The position numbers were made by a program, and so were the translations under genes. Below, one piece after another: positions 61,702 through 64,000 of a stretch of DNA of 64,000 nucleotides (its first letter is position 1; every line of letters begins with the position of its first letter). The stretch is from Robertkochia aurantiaca. Lineage in GTDB: Bacteria > Bacteroidota > Bacteroidia > Flavobacteriales > Flavobacteriaceae. The stretch is taken from the NCBI RefSeq assembly GCF_020166495.1, contig NZ_JAINZS010000002.1, positions 186,001-250,000 of the forward strand, in the 5' to 3' direction. Below the pieces are notes generated by a model. The model saw nothing but the letters and a program-made list of their open reading frames with translations. It was not told where the DNA came from and did not search any database.

Positions 61702-62544
61702 TTAATATTTTATCTCCAATGTTTCCCTTTGCCTTACAGATAGGCTTTTAAGGTGTTTTTCAAATTCCATGGGTTTCATATTTTTTAATGAACCATGGGG
61801 GCGCTCATAATTGTAAAGATAGATCCATTTATCCATTAATGAACGTGCCTGATTTAAACTGATACTGATGTTATCAAAGTTGATGTACTCGTTCTTTAAT
61901 ACGCCATTTAAAGATTCTGCATGAGCATTCTCCTAGGCCTTTCCTCCCATGCTGGGATTGATCTTGAAAGTGTCATACAGTCTTCTCATTTCTTTACTCC
62001 CATATTGTGAGCCTCGATCAGAATGAAAAACAAGTTGCTTTCGCTCTTTTTCACTTAAACCTTTTAAGGCATCTTTTAAGCTGGGAAGCACAGTTTCTTC
62101 GGTTTCCATGGTACTTGATAAGGACCAGCCTTTGATCACTTTTGAATACACATCCTGAACCAAAGTCAGATAATAAAACTGTTTATATCCTACCGGAATA
62201 TAAGTGATATCACTTACCCAGAGCTGATGTTTGTCGTTCAGTATCTTTCCCGACAACAGATTATCATACCGATATCCTCCAGCATAGGTCGTACGGCGAT
62301 AACTGCGTTTTCTGGGCACCCTGAAGCCTTCATTAAGCAACAACGCTTCCACACGATCTCTACCCATTCCCTTGGGGCGGATCTCATCGTAGAGCTTTCT
62401 ACAGCCCATTTTAGTGTGATCCTTTCGAAGCTCCGTAGCCATTGCCAAGATATACTGTTTGGTAGCCTCTTGAGCTTTTAATCGGGCTAATCGCTTATAA
62501 AATGCCTGTTTGGTGATCCCTATCATAGCGTACAGATCGTTCAT
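61702..62544 (-). pseudogene. IS3 transposase orfB with amber codon in place of Trp
   Basis: 280 codons once the internal TAG at 61933-61935 is read through. The rve core has Asp in WVSDITYI and FHSDRGSQY. After SMGGKA the TAG stands where related transposases have Trp, then ENAHAESLNGVLKNEY carries the third catalytic Glu and YNYERPHGSLKNMKP the terminal domain. The stop removes the Glu and about 77 residues, so the protein cannot be active. One point mutation (TGG to TAG) would explain it. Confidence 0.9.
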
Positions 62545-62582
62545 CTTGTAGCTATGCGATGACTTGTCCTCACGAAAACGCG

Positions 62583-62939
62583 TTATGACCGTCGTTTGGA
62601 CTTTTTTTCAATATCCACTCCTAGTTCAGAAGAGGCCACGTCCACCACCTGTTCAAGGTAATCGATCCGCATTTGTTTTTGCCCTAAAGCCCGCTCCAGC
62701 TCAGCTATGCGCTGCTGTAGCTCTTTGTTCTTATTGGAAATACTCTTCTTTTCCACCACAACTCGGGTTTGATTTTTATAAAGATCGGAATATTTCCGCA
62801 ACCATTTATAAATGGCCGCAGGGCTTACCTGATAAATCCTTGATACTTGGCTTACGCCTACTTTTCCAGACTCGATTTGCTTGACCAGATCCAGTTTCAG
62901 ATCTAAATCGAACGTTCTCTTAGTTGCTACTTTTTTCAT
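62583..62939 (-). CDS. IS3-family OrfA (helix-turn-helix protein)
   Basis: 118 residues. The helix-turn-helix GKVGVSQVSRIYQVSPAAIYKWLRKY recognises IS ends, and a leucine-zipper-like coiled coil (NKNKELQQRIAELERALGQKQMRIDYLEQ) mediates multimerisation. The frame is intact. At its 3' end GAAAAAAAGTCC offers a -1 slip, after which the frame continues without a stop into orfB. Confidence 0.9.
   Translation of the reverse strand: MKKVATKRTFDLDLKLDLVKQIESGKVGVSQVSRIYQVSPAAIYKWLRKYSDLYKNQTRVVVEKKSISNKNKELQQRIAELERALGQKQMRIDYLEQVVDVASSELGVDIEKKSKRRS
62601..62608 (-). other. Programmed -1 frameshift site of the IS3 element
   Basis: Seven A followed by G on the transcribed strand, 25 nt before the orfA stop. 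A -1 slip here joins orfA to the frame of orfB, with 19 codons before the orfB ATG free of stops. This is the standard OrfAB mechanism. Confidence 0.8.
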
Positions 62940-63031
62940 CGTTTAAAAAGGTTGTGAAAAAAGGCAACCTATATCAGGCGGAGTCAGTAGAGAATTGAGA
63001 ATTGAGAATAGAGCGGGATGCGTGGTGAAAA

Positions 63032-63071
63032 GGTCAGGTGGTCAGGTGGTCAGGTGGTCAGGTGGTCAGGT
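63032..63071. repeat. 8-bp tandem array, unit GGTCAGGT, 5 copies
   Basis: Five exact octamers; read as GGTGGTCA, one base from the unit at 55417-55480. Confidence 0.93.
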
Positions 63072-63240
63072 AGAAAATGATAAATTTTGGCTTAACCTTT
63101 ATAATTACTGCCGTTGCGAATCGCAGGATGCGTGATGCGTGATGCAGAAAATAAAAAATTTCCGGAAGATCAATCCTGAATTTTCAATGGTTGATCTTTT
63201 TATTTAAATAGAGTGTTGGGATTTCATCAAGGGTGAACAT

Positions 63241-63417
63241 AACCACCCCGCCCAGCTTTCAGCAGGCCCACCTCTCTGGAAGGAGGGAAACGAAGTATTC
63301 GTTTAGAATCATATCTGGTAGTCTGTAAAACATCTATTTGATAACATGCATTACCCTCCCCTTTTTAAGGGGAGGTGCCTGGAAGGCGGAGGGGTTCTCG
63401 AGACTTTCAAATGAACC
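63241..63417 (+). repeat. MITE-like dispersed repeat, copy 2
   Basis: Starts AACCACCCCGCC and ends GGCGGAGGGGTT (imperfect inverted termini at 63241 and 63396). It then shares CTTTCAAATGAA with copy 1. Same orientation as copy 1, about 8.1 kb away. Confidence 0.85.
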
Positions 63418-63518
63418 ATCCGAAAATTTGTCCGTACCCCCCAATTACCTCCTTACCTACTTCCGTATTCACCCTTTCACCTGCTGACCCATATACCCAC
63501 GTACCCATTTACCTATTT

Positions 63519-63590
63519 ACCCCCATACCCCCATACCCCCATACCCCCATACCCCCATACCCCCATACCCCCATACCCTCATACCCTCAT
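63519..63590. repeat. 8-bp tandem array, unit ACCCCCAT, 9 copies
   Basis: Seven exact units and two ACCCTCAT variants. Reverse complement is GGTATGGG, the unit of the 52985 array. Confidence 0.95.
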
Positions 63591-63666
63591 ACCTGCACAA
63601 CCGCATAACCATATAACTAACTTATTTTCATATATTTACATTATAATCAACCAAAAAAAAGATCAT

Positions 63667-64000
63667 ATGAGAACCTTCGTATTTCTTCTCATCACTGCCC
63701 TGATCTTTTCTTGTAAATCTGACCAAAAAAATACAGACGCCGCTGAAACGTCAGTTGATTCCATATCGGTTGATGTGGCCTCAAATCCTTTAAAAGACGT
63801 GTATTTCGGAAACCTTCACGTGCATACTAAATGGTCTTTCGATGCCTATATTAACGGTGCCGCGACCGACCCTGATGGGGCATATCGGTGGGCAAAAGGG
63901 GAACAGATATCAGGAGGAGGTGATGGCACGCCGCTAAAAATAAAAGCTCCTTTAGACTGGTATGTTGTTTCAGATCACTCTGAATTTATGGGTTCTCTTC
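63667..64000 (+). CDS. DUF3604 domain-containing lipoprotein, 3' end missing
   Basis: First 111 codons of a gene that continues past the window. The start MRTFVFLLITALIFSCKS gives a lipoprotein signal with Cys at residue 16. VYFGNLHVHTKWSFDAYINGAATDPDGAYRWAKGE and WYVVSDHSEFMGSL are signature segments of DUF3604. The HxH and DH pairs resemble PHP-type metal-dependent phosphoesterase sites, so a metallohydrolase is likely. It lies downstream of the ZnuA-like operon, separated by the IS and repeats. No function is established from sequence. Confidence 0.88.
   Translation, partial: MRTFVFLLITALIFSCKSDQKNTDAAETSVDSISVDVASNPLKDVYFGNLHVHTKWSFDAYINGAATDPDGAYRWAKGEQISGGGDGTPLKIKAPLDWYVVSDHSEFMGSL

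Larger units (their letters stand above)
61678..62976 (-). mobile_element. IS3-family insertion sequence (IS150-like), inactive
   Basis: About 1.3 kb with imperfect terminal inverted repeats (TGATATAGGTTGCC upstream of orfA and TGAATAAGGTTACC at the other end). Two reading frames, orfA and orfB, are linked by an A7G slippery stretch. No clear target duplication is seen. If the match is extended to GCCTGA the ends become 61675 and 62979. The orfB frame has an internal amber codon. Confidence 0.88.
62977..63666. other. 690-bp repeat-rich intergenic region, no gene
   Basis: From the IS end to the DUF3604 gene there is only repetitive text: short GAGAATTGA-like runs, an octamer array at 63032-63071, a MITE-like copy at 63241-63417 and a C-rich octamer array at 63519-63590. 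The 77-residue open frame through it encodes only repeat-derived Pro/His/Tyr sequence. Confidence 0.8.

Noticed and set aside
63375-63608. 77-residue open frame
   Set aside because: Its Pro/His/Tyr repeat protein is just a translation of the ACCCCCAT array; it has no start signal or family resemblance.

Overview
The window is a chromosomal segment of a member of the Bacteroidota, very probably a marine or environmental flavobacterium (Flavobacteriaceae). The evidence is the type B L31 and a typical L34 gene, families largely confined to this group (DUF4252, DUF4199, haem-binding CxxCH proteins, GlmU-like NTP_transf_4 proteins), a 950-residue CarB, promoters of the TTG-N19-TAnnTTTG type, few Shine-Dalgarno sequences, and many lipoproteins. 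I cannot name the genus. I saw no tRNA or rRNA gene, CRISPR array, prophage or recognisable defence system.

Layout. 1-6.2 kb: 3' part of a GH13 alpha-amylase gene, VOC and SRPBCC proteins, a SpoU-family RNA methylase, a CobB-like sirtuin, a haem-binding protein and purB. 6.2-8.4 kb: a minus-strand ECF sigma / putative anti-sigma / two DUF4252 protein operon. 8.5-11.5 kb: two paralogous S41 peptidase lipoproteins. 11.5-16.8 kb: a vitamin B12 uptake locus, with a TonB-dependent receptor behind a cobalamin riboswitch and a divergent BtuFCD-type ABC operon. 16.8-24.4 kb: an esterase, rmuC, a SatD-like regulator and DUF3307 pair behind three evenly spaced palindromes, carB and rpmH. 24.4-32.5 kb: cardiolipin synthase, lytic transglycosylase, alpha/beta hydrolase, a small GNAT-like protein, mtaB, a YhhN-like membrane protein, a GlmU-like protein and L31. 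32.6-44.9 kb: DUF4199 protein, glycosyltransferase, phosphohexomutase, MsbA-like exporter, BNR-propeller lipoprotein, RsmB-like RNA methylase, endonuclease I and purL. 45.0-52.9 kb: acyl-CoA synthetase followed by a MarR-fadN-fadA-fadE beta-oxidation operon with a perfect 24-bp palindrome at its promoter.

52.9-64.0 kb differs from the rest. It has long non-coding stretches, five arrays of 7-8 bp tandem repeats, two copies of a 155-175 bp MITE-like repeat and an IS3-family element killed by an amber codon. Between these lies a five-gene, fully overlapping operon (55870-61626). It encodes a parvulin-type membrane-anchored chaperone, a large HupE/UreJ-like membrane protein with an extra C-terminal domain, a LolD/MacB-type ATPase, an FtsX/MacB-type permease and a ZnuA-like metal-binding lipoprotein with a histidine-rich loop. 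A DUF3604 lipoprotein gene follows beyond the IS and runs off the window. This is the best candidate for an undescribed system: a metal-related envelope module that pairs a ZnuA-like protein with a mechanotransmission-type ABC complex instead of ZnuBC.
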